The translations under genes and the position numbers were made by a program. A DNA stretch of 64,000 nt from Sequoia sempervirens. Taxonomy: Eukaryota > Streptophyta > Pinopsida > Cupressales > Cupressaceae. Under the pieces are notes generated by a model that saw only the letters and a list, made by a program, of their open reading frames with translations, ran no database searches and was not told the DNA's origin. The stretch's first letter is position 1. Each line of letters opens with the position of its first letter. The stretch lies in assembly GCA_007258455.2 (NCBI GenBank), contig VDFB02270651.1:495707370-495771369 (forward strand), written 5' to 3'. Shown here in pieces: positions 36,351 through 47,914 of the stretch.

Positions 36351-37933
36351 CTATTTTTCTACCTTTCGCATATGATGAACAAGACTGGGATGCAAATGAA
36401 TTGCTATAGGCTGACTCACATGTACCATACTAGTCTTGTCTTTAGTTTTATTTTCATGTTCTTTGTGATTGCATGTGTGTAATGTGATCCCCCATAAAAT
36501 GCTGCTTGGTGTGTCTTTATATGTTTGTGAGCCTACTTTAGATGACCCTTGCCACTCCGTTAGTGCAAGGATACAAAGGAAGCGAACTTGTTGTAACATC
36601 CTTCTATTTGTATCTTCATTCTTCTATATGTCATACAACTTTATTTTCTTCTTTTTTTCGTCTTGTCTTGTGTTTTCCTTTTGGGGATGATGTAAGGTGT
36701 TGAGACATTTAGGTCTCTTCCATGTTGACCCAAAAGCTTTTCTTTATTTTCGCTCTCTATGTGTCATTCTTCCTTTGTGCTTGTTGTTCCATGAGTCATT
36801 TAGGGAATGATGATGATTATGAGCTTGATTATATCACTGTAGCAAAGACATATATTGACCTCAAATCCATGGATCCCTTATGTGTTATCTTAGGATTGCA
36901 TATGGGGGGAAACCATCCTTTCCATGACGTAGCTCTATCTTGGAAACATATGTTTTACATAGGGATTTCTAAATAAAGCTCTCATGTATTGGCATTTATT
37001 ATGTTCTACTTTAAAGTAATTGCTCACAACATGGTGTTTAACAATTTATTTAAAGTGGGGGCATACGAGTCCCCGCTCATTGTTTGCTTCAAAGTGTGGT
37101 CTTCTTACTTTGTGTGATGCATCTTCTTGGTGGTGACATTGGGTTTGATGTCCTTCAGGAGTGTGACCTTTCTTGGTGTATGGCATTCCTCTTAGTGGTA
37201 ATGCTACGACTTGCATTCCCTAAGTCACAATTCTCTTGGCGACATTAAGCACGATGTTCCCAAAGGTGAGACCTTTCATGAAATAAGTGAAACCCCTTTG
37301 ACTATTCTATCCTATTGTATTTAAAAACTTTTTCATGGCCACCAAGAATAACACAACTTGCTTGCTAGTGGAGCCTTTTTGTTTTTAATGAGTGTCTAGC
37401 ATAATACAACTTGCTAGCCTTGTGGAACCTTTTTGTGTGGTGCCTTATCAAAGTTATCAAAAGGTATAAATTTTAGTGTGGTCGACGTATGGGAGCTTGT
37501 AGAAGTGGCAAGACTTTCCCATCAGTCACCCTTCCTTGAGGCTCACCGAGTGGACAACAAGTTTCACTAGCCCATGTGAGTATATTTTGTTTGCATAGTG
37601 GACAAAAAGTTTCCACTTGTGAACATTTTTTGGATAAACAACTAAGGCTTGATCCATACCTGTTGGAAAAATAGTTGAGGCTTGATCCACCATTTTTTTC
37701 TCTCTTTTCTTTTTGCTTCAATTTTGACATTGTATGCTTGTGTATCTTGTTTTGCTAATGTATATCATACATATATGTGTGTTCCTTTGTACTAATGTTG
37801 GTTTTCCATGGGATCTTGGCCACCTCCTTGATCTTAGTTATCCTATCCCATTGAAATTTGTACACTTGGACCCCTCTTGATGATTACTTGTCTACTTTAG
37901 TGTGAGTTTGAGTGTAGGGATCATCCTCTCAAT
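36351..37933 (+). other. Element D 3' noncoding region
   Basis: No coding. Contains short imperfect duplications: ACAACTTGCT...AACCTTTTTGTG at about 37350 and 37400, and GTGACATTGGG.../GCGACATTAAG... at about 37133 and 37239. A polypurine-like AAAGTGGGGGCA at about 37052 is not followed by an LTR. Confidence 0.5.
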
Positions 37934-37948
37934 AAAGTGGGGGCTAAA
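37934..37948 (+). other. Element D polypurine tract
   Basis: AAAGTGGGGGCTAAA directly precedes the right LTR, the expected plus-strand primer site. Confidence 0.75.
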
Positions 37949-39281
37949 TGTAGTGTCAAAAATGTACTCCTTTACATTTTCACACTATGTTTGCATCTCC
38001 TTAATTAATTGGACTTAATTAAGCCTTTAATTAACACAAATATGCATTTAAAAGCCTAATTAATTTCATTTTCCGAAAGGGGAACCTATATCAAACAGTT
38101 GCAAACATTAAATTACACATCTTGGAAAATGTGTCCTAGGTTTAGGGCCTAGGACACATTCACCCAAGGGCGGGTGGGTCCTTAAGTTTAGGACACCATT
38201 TTTAATATGTTTTTGGTGGTATTTTTATGATTTAAATTCAAATTGCAATTGTCGGCCTTTGATGTTTAATTGTTAGAAATTAGAAAATTACCTATAAATG
38301 CACAGGTTTTTTATTATTTCAAATCTTATAATTTTTATGAGAGAATTCCTATAGCAAATATTATTGTCAAGAGCATTCAAGAGAAGATTTATCAGTCTTC
38401 TACATCAACAATTAAGATCAAGGTCATCATGTCAAAGTTATTTGCATTCATTCATGTTTTTGGAGCTAACATCATGATGTAGGTTTCAAACATTCAAGCA
38501 TCAAATCAAGTGTCAAATAAAGCGAATTTAGTCCTCCAAGGGAAGAAATTAAAGGGCTTGGTGAGTTGCAACAAACTAGCTTTCATTCATCATTTCTTCC
38601 TTTCATTCTTACTTCATTTCAAGGTTTAATTACCAAAACAGGGTTTGACCAAGGAAAACCCCTATTCACCAAAAACAAACAAATTTTCCTCTTTTCGTGT
38701 TTGCAGATTTATAGGTGAAGAAGGTTTGAATATTGATCAAAAGTGCAATTTTTCAAAGTTGTCAAAGTTTTCAAGACACATAATCTTGCAAAATTTATTC
38801 TGAATTTTTGACAATGAGATCCAAAGAAATTAGGAGTACAGATCTAGGAGCAGAGGACTATGAAATTAGATTTTGGACCCATGTAGCAAGACCCACTCGC
38901 CTTAGGGAAAATTTACACCAGAAGGACACTCAACAACAAATTTTGGTGATAGGTGCATGGTGTCTTACCCTTCTCAAATCTACCAAATTTTTTTTTTTTT
39001 TTTTATTGTGTTATACTTTAAATTGACAATTCAAGTTTCACATTGCATAATTGAATTCATTTAGTATTTTTAGTTTTTCTCCCAAAAGTGCATTTTAGGC
39101 ATATTTACCCCATCTTGTCATAAGGAAAAACAACAAAAGATATCCAATAGGGTTGACTCACTTGAGGGTTGAAATTCAATCCTACCTTTGGGGATCTCTT
39201 TTTTGTAATGAAACAAGAAAGATAGGTGCATCATATATCCAATCATCTCATTTTGATAATAACCTATTTTTCAATGTTTCA
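37949..39281 (+). repeat. Element D 3' LTR
   Basis: Begins TGTAGTGTCAAAAATG and ends CAATGTTTCA, 1333 bp; matches 32359-33743. A TATA-like box (TATAAAT) lies at 38293-38299; the left copy has AATAAATA at that place. Confidence 0.88.
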
Positions 39282-39900
39282 GTAGTGCATAGTCCTTAGG
39301 AGCAATCTTGTGGCTGCAACTCCTTAGTAGTGATAGAATCATTTTGTTGCTATGCTCCTGAATCTTGGGAAACTCCTATAAAACATAAAACACCATGCCA
39401 GGACAATCCATTTCTATTCTACATCTCATTTTTTTCAATTCTACATCATTAAAATATTTTCTAACTCTATCTCTGGACTACAATGCGCCGCATAGAAATT
39501 TGCGTAGCCTGTTGGCATTTGAGGTCGAACTAGCCTACGATAGCACATAAACAGGACGCTAGTGCGTTCGACGAATGTTGTCATGCCGACTGGATGCATG
39601 CATTGCTTGAAAAACTTCTACGACTAAAAAATGAACAAAAAAGATAAGTCAAGGAGAAAATTTTCTCATACCTCATCCGGTGGGTTGCCCCTCACCACAT
39701 TGATGTGCAATTGGTCGATCCTTAGAAGCCAGTAGTCTCATATGTAAGCCATTTGCTGAAAACTCTCTATAAAGTCAACAAACTCCTCATAATGAATAGT
39801 GAAAATGACCTTCCATGTGCCCACACTAGAGATATATAGGCCAATTTTTGCTCATTTTTTGCGGTGAAAATGTCCTTTCCTAGCTTCTTATTTTCACCTA
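39282..39900 (-). pseudogene. PMD gene relic, upstream part beyond element D
   Basis: Minus-strand text next to element D continues toward the PMD start in an open frame (KELQPQDCS). Further right a coding-like stretch IHYEEFVDFIESFQQMAYI and LLRIDQLHINVVRGNPPDE ends at a donor-like GTATGAG near 39680. An acceptor-like TTTTTTAG lies near 39625. I infer one gene with at least one intron, interrupted by element D; exon assignment is tentative. Confidence 0.4.
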
Positions 39901-40237
39901 CCTAGTTGGGGGGAAAAATAGGAGGGGGAATATACTCACTTCATCGAATTTTTCTTCTGATTCACCGAAGATTTTCTTAAGCATTCTTCTGGCCATGGTA
40001 GCTTCTTCCGATTTCAGAACTGACCCATTTTTTAGTATTGCAAAATGAAACTTCACATTAGGTGTTGTAGTTTCTTATCAAGCTCAATTGTTGGGGGCAT
40101 CATCAGTATCCACTTGCTCGACCTCTGTGGCCTCTACAATATCATTTTTCACAAAAAAAAGAAAAATTTAAAAGTTATCATTTATGTCTTCTTAGCTACT
40201 TTAGTGCAACTGATTTTTCTTAAAAATTTAGTTCACT

Positions 40238-40252
40238 AAAGTGGAGGCAAAA
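40238..40252 (+). other. Polypurine tract before a third TGTAGTG LTR
   Basis: AAAGTGGAGGCAAAA followed by TGTAGTGACG, the same arrangement as at the right LTR of element D. Confidence 0.65.
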
Positions 40253-41460
40253 TGTAGTGACGTAAAATTGTGCCCTGTGGCAATTTCACACTTGCACATC
40301 TAACTCGTTGTATTTATGACAAAAACCTATAGTTAGAATTTCATAATTTCAACTTCATAGGCAACAAAGATGAAGTACTAATAACTTGAATACTTTACTT
40401 GTACAAATTTTTGAGGACACTTGCGTGATGCGTGGACATCTCCATGATGCACTAGCATCCCCAAACTTTTCAAGATTCAAATGAGAATATTCCAGATCCT
40501 TTGTCTATGGCACGTGTTAGTGTGGCAAAAACGTGGATGTAACAACTCTTTTTGCCTATGCAACCTCACAAAACTCCACTTTTCCCTCTCATTCTCATTC
40601 ATTCTTACGTTCTCTCATTTGATCTTTCTCTCTCTCTCTCATTATACTCTATCTTCTTCATTCTCTCTTGCTCTCTCTTGCTTCCAAAGCAAAGCTCTGC
40701 CAATTTCTCTCAAGCAACAATCAAGGCTCTCTTGCACGCAAGCTTATCATGCCTATCAATCCAAGAAGGGAGCCACAGGCTGTTGGTAATGCTCTCTTGT
40801 CTTCTTGTCTCATCTATTTAATACTATCTATTTCATCATGTTTTCTTTATTCGTAATAGGGGTTCTCCTCCTTTGAAGGGTTTGTTTCTATCACACGTCT
40901 TTACATTTCATGCATTTTTATCTGTCTATCTGTCTGGCTATCTGTGAAGGTGGAAACACCAAAACAAGGGTTTGATTGAGGCAAGCTTCAAAAAAACTCC
41001 CAACATTTTTCCCTCTCTATTTGTGTGCATATGTATAGATTTAATAAGCTAGAAGTTACAGATTTAAGGCCCTTATTATCGGTTTTACCAAAGACAACAA
41101 CATGGAGCACATACATCCCCGTGACGTGCTATTTTCTATGGTCAAGGCTTAATCCTCTTGAGGGTAAAATCCATGATTCTTGTACTTTCTATTTTTGTAT
41201 ACAAATTTTTAATTCTGTTACCTGTTCCTATAATTAAATGATTTTATCATTCTTTCCATTAATAGTTTAGTGTTTATTCAATTAAGTTGTGTAAATATTT
41301 TTCATCTTGAATCTCATCACCCAAGCTTTGATACTTGAGGTAACTAAGGGCTATTTTCTCCTTAAGACCCTATCATCTTGAGGGTAGCGAATCCCCTCCT
41401 TTATAAATGGTAAGGAGCTTCCAATTTTTTTTAGAGTTTTATTGGTAAAATTTGTAAATG
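40253..41460 (+). mobile_element. LTR fragment related to element D (right limit uncertain)
   Basis: Opens TGTAGTGACGTAAAATTG, preceded by a polypurine tract, and shares only the start and general layout with element D LTRs. A pyrimidine-rich tract with (TC)n lies at 40560-40690; overlapping open frames at 40481-40856 come from it. No end or second copy was found. Confidence 0.5.
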
Positions 41461-42270
41461 TGATATTGTGAAAGATAGCATAGATATTAAATATTCTACT
41501 CAAGTTTTAAAATAAGGAGCTTGCAAATGTAACATGTGTGTTGGTATAGAAATAAAAAGTTATGGTTAATGTTTTTGGCCATTATCTTTTATATTTAGTA
41601 AAACTCTTAATAAGTTATAGTTGTGTGATAAAAAAGTGATTATCATAATGATGATGTAGGTTTTAAATCTTGGTTGTGAATCATTGAGCTAACTTAATGA
41701 TAAATACCATGTGCTAGTTCCTCCAAAGAAGAAATATCCTTAATGATAAATAGAATGTGTTAGGTTCACCTCTTAATAAACACAAAAATTCTATTTTCCA
41801 TGCTATATTTTTACTATAAGATATTTAATATTTGATCCACCATTCCAATGCATCTCCACTTCCATCAAAATTAGGAACCCCCATTGAAACTAGGGTTTAA
41901 GAAAAAATGCAGATAACCATTTTATCAAATTCAATTGTGCCCACTTCGATCCAACCCATAAATTATGAAGTCAGTCTCAAATTAAAAAATACAATTAATA
42001 GACCCCTAATGAATTTAGATTCCTTTTCTAAAAATGTAAAAAATTCAAAAAATTACCTTGATTTGTGGCCTAGAGGGTGAACTTATGAGAATTCACAAAA
42101 TTGCAATAACTCGTAAAATATTGATGATAAAATCTTTAGTTTTGGATTGTAGCTTCCTTATATGATCCTTCAACTTCAATAAATAAAATGCTGAAAATTT
42201 TGCAATCGTTTAAAAATTATAGGCAAATCTTAAAAAACCAGGGTTTCATCCACTTTTGCCCAAATTGATG
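41461..42270. other. AT-rich DNA, possible copia leader (minus strand)
   Basis: No coding recognised. It lies downstream, on the minus strand, of the PBS at 42271, so the right part may be the leader of a copia element. Confidence 0.35.
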
Positions 42271-42281
42271 CTTTGATACCA
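42271..42281 (-). other. tRNA-iMet primer binding site, copia type
   Basis: Minus strand TGGTATCAAAG(CATC), the same PBS as at 13542-13555. Confidence 0.6.
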
Positions 42282-42283
42282 CT

Positions 42284-42700
42284 TGATAAGATCCAAAAAT
42301 ATAATAATAGAAATAATATATTTTAGAAGATAGATCTCACACAACACAAGAAATTTTTGTGGGCCAATATGCTCTAATTTCCAATATATGCCAAAATAGA
42401 GTAAACCCTTGAGGTAGGGTAACACCATATAATACTCCTTATGGAAGAAGCTACTCCCCACTATATCTCTAAGAGATCCCAAATACAATATCATACTTCA
42501 CACATATCTTATAATGATAATCACATTCTTTATATAGACCTCTTCCTAATAAGACAATGGAGGGGTAATCCTAATTAAGGCCTACTCAACTCCTATTATA
42601 ATTAATTAGACAATTTACTCACATGACCCAATATAACTATCTTAAGGGATGTGTGCCACATTTTAGCATCTCCATCCATTTAAATACATTATAATATCAT
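42284..42700 (-). mobile_element. Copia LTR remnant (right limit not fixed)
   Basis: Lies directly against the minus-strand PBS and ends there as ...CTTATCA. A minus-strand TATA box (TATATAAA) is at 42529-42536. The other end and internal genes were not found. Confidence 0.45.
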
Positions 42701-42870
42701 ACCCCTAGGTACATAGCATAGACTTCATGACATTTAATATGTATCAACTTTGTTCCCCAATGGATAAGGCACTCAGCTACCATTCTACGTCATACGTTGA
42801 TTCTTTATTCATCATTGGGTGTCCTAGAGGTCTTAACACCATAATAAGTTGGTAAGTATGTCTAGGAAAG

Positions 42871-44270
42871 TGTTGTGTGGTCTCACAACGCACCCCATGT
42901 TACTTAAAATAGCATAGGGACCCATTAGTTAGCAAACCCTAAAAGTGCAAGGTGGAGTGAAAAGGGTTAGTGCAATGTTGGATTGTGCATAAAATTTGAG
43001 AAGAGAGGTGTTTTGGGAAAGTAACACATTACAAAACCGATCACCACAGTTTCATGGTTGGTAGTAAGCGTAGCGAAGCCCACAAGGCCTATACTGAAGT
43101 GGTTAGGTAAAGGGAGTTTGTGTCATCGTGTGATTATTTAAGAATGAAGTGGACACGAAAATGGTTTAAAAGGTAAAAGAAGTTTCACAATGAAGGCTTT
43201 AAGTAATAATGCTTTTGCAAAAAAGGTATTGGGTGAGTATGAAGATGATGAATTAGGTAATTGAGGGTTCAAAATTTTTTGTATCATGAGAAATTTCCAA
43301 TACTTCACATAACACAAGAAGTTCTCGAAAGTTACTTAATATGCAAAAACCCAAAAAATGTTAAACAAAGTGTTATTATAGTTTAAGTCATAAGCATGGT
43401 TTAGAGAAAATTGAGAAAGTGGATAAGCTAGGATGACAATAGTTCACTTTGGTAAGGTAATTGAATGCATGATATTTCAATTTTGTGCAATGTTATGTTG
43501 ATGCAGGAGAATATTTACAAGTTGTGAAATGCATAGGTAGGTGTTGATACCAATAGCAAATGTTTTCCCCTATTTCAGTAGTAGATATTTTCTCTAATTT
43601 TGGTAACGAGTATTTCTCTGGATACAAGAAGTAATGTCTTCGAATGTGGGGATTTTGAAGATTGCCACCAACAGATTGGATTTTTCATTTTTGAAGACTA
43701 GAGGAGCCCGAGTACCTTTTCTATCTGATTTCTTCAGGAATCAAGGAATTTTCAGTAGGGATCAAAGCGATGGAAACATAACTTTGATCTTTTCCATGGG
43801 AGTTATGAGTTGGCATCTCCCATGTGTGACAAATGCCTTGATGCCACATGTCTTTTATTAACTAGTCTATTTCTCTCCGACCATGTGCTTTTGGTAACAA
43901 ACTCATGGCTTGTGCTCTATAAAAGGCAAGGAGTTGTTAGGTTTAAGGGGTCATAATTTGTTGAAATAGTAGAGCCTAAATTGGAACATTGCCAATTTAT
44001 TTCTTTACTTCATGTTTTTTTGGTTCAATTCTAGTATAAAGACTTGTATTTACTATAGAGATTGGTAATGCTAAAGCAAGAAAAAAGTCATTCCAAATTG
44101 TATATTTTGTGTCACTATAAACTGTTCATTCCTATTCAAATAATCAATTTGTTACTCCATTCTCGAATGCATTTTGAAGCTATCTCAATGGTGAATGGTT
44201 TTGTTTCTTTAAACTCTTGCATTATTTTGTATGTAGCTATGAAGAAATCTAGTGAAATACAAAATAGTTA
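42871..44270 (+). mobile_element. Probable gypsy LTR, plus strand (right limit uncertain)
   Basis: Begins TGTTGTGTGGTCTCACAACG, similar in design to the LTR start at 61810. A consensus TATA box (TATAAAAGG) lies at 43918-43926, about 1.05 kb inside. An open frame at 43634-43861 has no recognised homology. No second copy was found. Confidence 0.45.
43918..43926 (+). promoter_or_regulatory. TATA box
   Basis: TATAAAAGG in the putative LTR beginning at 42871. Confidence 0.45.
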
Positions 44271-45435
44271 ATGCTTTAGCTTGTCTATATCTCTTCTATA
44301 TGCGTGGGTAATAACTAGGAGCAATTAATTTCTTAGGATTTATCTCTTCTTACCTTGATCCTTTGAAGTTTATTTTTGAAAAGATTTGAATTAATTGAAG
44401 TTTGAAAGTGATGCAAACATTATCTGGAAGGATTATTACATCACCTGCTTTTCATTGAAAGCAATTTTGAATACCAATATACCCTATGTTAAAACAACAA
44501 TTACACAACGAACCCTGAGTGAACCTAGTATGTCAAGACCTGACATTCATGAGCCTTGGGATAGCCAAATTCTTAATTGAATTTGGTGATTCTTTCAAGA
44601 TAGATAGGTTTTGTTGTTCAAATAATAGGATTTTATCTGCATGTTGTTGTGTAACAACCACATCAACAAAAAGGTTTATCATGTACTCAATATTATTAAA
44701 AGGTCAATTTTAAATTATCTTTGCACACATATTTATTTAACTTTTAGAATAAGTTGTGTACAAAGATTTTATTTATGGACCAAAGAAGTGAAAATTTATA
44801 ATTTGTGGGAAATTTTTGTTCAACATTCTCCACTATATAATGTAAATTGGTAGTAAGAAGCAATTAGGATTAAGCTGTTCTTGGTTTTAAATAAAATTTT
44901 TAGGGAGTAATATTCAAAATATGCTAATAGCTTATTAGGAATTCATTAGTTTTTCTAAAGTCAAAGATCTCTCCAACTATTGCCAAGGTTTAGAAATTTG
45001 TGTGGAAATGCCCATAGTTGCTCTCCACTATAATTATACTTTTTGTAATTTTCTCATTTATGTCAATAAAATATAATTTATAGTATGACAATATATAATG
45101 GTTCTTATTAATGGATGCATTATTTTCCTTTTTATAAAATATAGTTTCAACTTGTTTAATGGAATTTAATCACATCCACTAAATCACATTATGTTGTATG
45201 TCATGTTTTTTCTTGCCATACCAAGGGTTTTAAAAGTGGATTATACATCAATTGCATGCTATCAAGTGTGGTAAAAACTAAGATTATGTGAGATTTCAAC
45301 TAGCTTATTATGCAAACCATCCACACATTTCCATGGCCATTAGGGAAGAGAAAATTTTGATCAACTTTATTTTTCTTCTATTTTGAGTTACCCACACCTT
45401 CTATCTATCTTTTTGAATTATTCTTATGCATTTTC
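44271..45435. other. AT-rich noncoding DNA
   Basis: Short open frames without recognisable domains; nothing supported. Confidence 0.4.
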
Positions 45436-45520
45436 TAGTGAAAAGTGCAAAAAAAACAAAACCCCCATCATTCAAAGGAACTTTTTCTCTTACACATAGA
45501 GGGGCATGTTATCCTCATTT
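45436..45520 (+). repeat. LTR (U5) remnant related to element E
   Basis: AAAAGTGCA...CCCCCATCATTCAAAGG...CTCTTACACATAGAGGGG parallels the element E LTR segment at about 51441-51520 (AAAAGTACAT...CCCCATCGTACGAGGG...CTCTTAGACGTAGAGG). Confidence 0.5.
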
Positions 45521-45544
45521 TATTCACACAAAATTTATAATTTG

Positions 45545-46545
45545 TGCATTAAAATGGCAAGCAATGTCATGCATCAAGCACTTTATTGAGTCACTCTTAG
45601 TCATAAAATGATCTAGTCTCACATATTTTCCATGCATGCCATTATATTCATCCATACTTGAAATGTCATAATTGATCTAGTTCATATGGAGAGGCATGCT
45701 AGTTTAGAGGCGAGTTGTCCATCTATTTAATCAAAGTTTTGGAAGTAGTTGCATAATACAACAAATCACATAAACAATTAAATTTAGAACTTTATAAGTG
45801 TTGCGAATAAATAATTTTACAAGGAAATTCCTAAGGCTATTTAATACAATGTGTAAAATTTTTAAATCTCAACTCTTGTCCATTTGAGAGATATTAAGTT
45901 ATCAAGTTTTCACTAGGTAGTTTGCAAAAACAATAAAATCAAAAGTTTTGTTGAAGCTAGAGAAAAATGAATTTGAAGAGGTCTTATAGTATTCTTACAA
46001 ACAATTTTACCAAATTTCAATTAAAGATGTGAGTTTGATCAAAAGATATGAGATTTCTTTAAATTGTTGGCAATTGCAAGGTGAAACTCTCAAATGGGTA
46101 TGAAATTATTTTGAATTATATGTTTTTCAATGCTTTGAAAAGGTTATAGAACTTGTGAGTTCTCCGAACACAACTTTCACAACCATATTTGTATTCCAAA
46201 AGTGACGATTGCAACTTCATAACCAATTTCGAGAGCTAATAAGTATTTATCAAAAAAACATTTTGATTTTGATAAGTTGTGGGTTGTGAAAAGCATCCAA
46301 ACTATTGATGAAGTCATTTTAAAAGTTGAAAAGAGTTTGAGAAAAGCATAAGTCACAAATCACAACTCACAACTCAAAAGTTAATGGCTATGAAGTCATC
46401 TCAAGTAGCCAATGGCTGAAGGTTTGCACAGGAAGAGGTAGTATTACAACTACCCAAATAAAGACTAGCATAAAATGGATTTGTTAAAAATGTTTTAAGA
46501 AAATTTCAAGTACAGGTGTAAAGAACTCCAAAACCTTTGCCAACG
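45545..46545 (+). repeat. Block A, copy 1 (duplicated at 54205-55120)
   Basis: Noncoding ~1 kb that aligns with 54205-55120 in order: TTTATTGAGTCAC, TTGTCCATCTATNNAATCAAAG, TGTCCATTTGARAGATATTAA, TATCAAGTTTTCACYA and CACAACTCACAACTCAAAAG. In both places it is followed by the ABCC fragment. Confidence 0.85.
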
Positions 46546-47505
46546 TCCTTGATTGGTGAAGCAATACTAGTGCTTTTATTCCCGATACATACTTTTGTGA
46601 TAAGGATGTAAAAACCATCAAAGGAAGGATTACAAAACATAGATAAGAGGATTGGTCTAACAAATGAAGTCTTGGCTACAATGGAAACGATTAAGTGTTA
46701 TGCATGGGAAAATAGTTTTCAAGGAAAAGTCCAACATATTAGGAATAATGAGCTTAACTGGTTCTAGAAGGCACAATTACTAGAATCATTCAACAATTTC
46801 ATTTTGAATAGCTTCCAGTACTTGTTATAGGGGTTGCTTTTGGAGTATATACTTGATGGCGAACTAACACTTGCAAAATTCTTTTCTTCTCTTTCCCTAT
46901 TTGTAGTGTTGAGGTTTCCCTTATTCATTTTTTTGAACTTGATAATCTAGGTTGTTAATGCTAATGTGTCTCTAAAAAGACTAAAGGATCTCTTCCTAGA
47001 AGAAGAGAGAAAGTTACAACTAAATCCACCCCTTTAATTTGGATTTCATGCTATATACATTAACAACAAGACATAAAGGCATATAGCCCTAAACTTTCCA
47101 ATTTTAATCTAGATATCTTGATTATGGAATCTTGTTGCTATTGTTGGGCCTACAAGACAGGGGACAACCTCATAAATCTCATAAATGCTTGGAGAAATAC
47201 CATCCATAGTAAATAATGCAACGATTTTTGACAATATTTTATCTAGATCTCCATATGATCCAATATGTTATGAAAGAGACATCCATAACGAATTGGAATG
47301 TGATCTTCAACTTTTACTTGGTGGTGATCTCACAGAGATTGGTGAAAGAGTGAAAAATAGTGGTGGATAGAAGCAAATAGTTTCTATTACAAGGGTTATA
47401 TATTTTGGGCAAATGTTTATCTATTTGTTGGTCCTCTAAGCACACTCGATGCACATGTTGGCTGCTAGGTTTTTGATACATGCATAATGGATTTTTCAGG
47501 AGGGT
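46546..47505 (+). pseudogene. ABCC-type ABC transporter fragment (TMD1 end to NBD1), copy 1
   Basis: Continuous, intronless coding relic of a plant multidrug-resistance-associated (ABCC1/2-like) vacuolar transporter. TMD1: IGEAILVLLFPIHTFVI, DKRIGLTNEVLATMETIKCY, AWENSF, NNELNWF*KAQLL; then SSLSLFVVLRFPLF, VVNANVSLKRLKDLFLEEER. NBD1: degenerate Walker A (VAIVGPTRQGTTS, Lys lost), IFDNILSRSPYDPICYERDI, LLLGGDLTEIGERV, signature NSGG*KQ with Gln as stop, and LSTLDAHVG. Frameshifts near 46820, 47130 and 47380. Such genes normally have many introns, so this looks RNA-derived. Non-functional. Confidence 0.85.
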
Positions 47506-47519
47506 TTAGTAATGTATAG

Positions 47520-47912
47520 TTTTATCATCAAAACTAGACATGAATTTGATATTTTCTTGGTATGCCAAGTGTGGTGATATGGTGAAGGCATGCCAAATGT
47601 TTGACAAAATGTTTGTAAGAGATGCAATCTCATGGAGTGCCAAGATTGTAGGATATGCACATAATAGACTTGTTCACAAATATTTGGAGATTTTTAACCA
47701 AATGTAGTGAACAAGAGTGAAAGCATACTCAACTTTTGTTGAATAGAAGTTTTGGAATAGGTTATAGGGATTCATCAAAGAATCATGGAAGCCAAATTTT
47801 TATTAGATGTTTTCATTGTGACTTCCCTAATAAATATGCATGCAAAATGTGGAAGCATATAAAAGGCATACAAATTGTTTCAAACAACGTCTCAACGAGA
47901 TTGGTCTTAGCG
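47520..47912 (+). pseudogene. PPR (pentatricopeptide repeat) gene fragment
   Basis: About 47558-47707 reads YAKCGDMVKACQMFDKMFVR and DAISWSAKIVGYAHNRLVHK, a PLS-type PPR unit. After stops, 47770-47912 reads HQRIMEAKFLLDVFIVTSLI, NMHAKCGSI and KLFQTTSQRD, the next unit in register. PPR proteins bind organellar RNA. Two or three units survive, directly after the ABCC fragment and directly before the Penelope-like element. Confidence 0.75.
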
Positions 47913-47914
47913 AT

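Larger units (their letters stand above)
32359..39281 (+). mobile_element. Non-autonomous two-LTR retrotransposon (element D)
   Basis: Two long direct repeats bound a 4.2-kb interior carrying only a Gag zinc-knuckle/protease-like reading frame; no RT, RNase H or integrase is seen. A polypurine tract sits right before the right LTR. It interrupts the PMD relic, whose pieces continue on both sides. The 5-bp flanks are CTCGT and GTAGT (3 of 5 equal), so a target duplication is not convincing. It resembles gag-only (TR-GAG-like) or deletion-derived elements that depend on a related Tat element. Confidence 0.85.

Noticed and set aside
37050..37070. Polypurine-like AAAGTGGGGGCA within element D
   Set aside because: Not followed by a TG start or LTR-like sequence; the true tract is at 37934-37948.
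40481..40856. Three overlapping frames of 62-102 codons
   Set aside because: Derived from a (TC)n-rich stretch of an LTR.
43634..43861. 75-codon frame near the 42871 LTR
   Set aside because: Lies between LTR start and TATA box; no homology seen.
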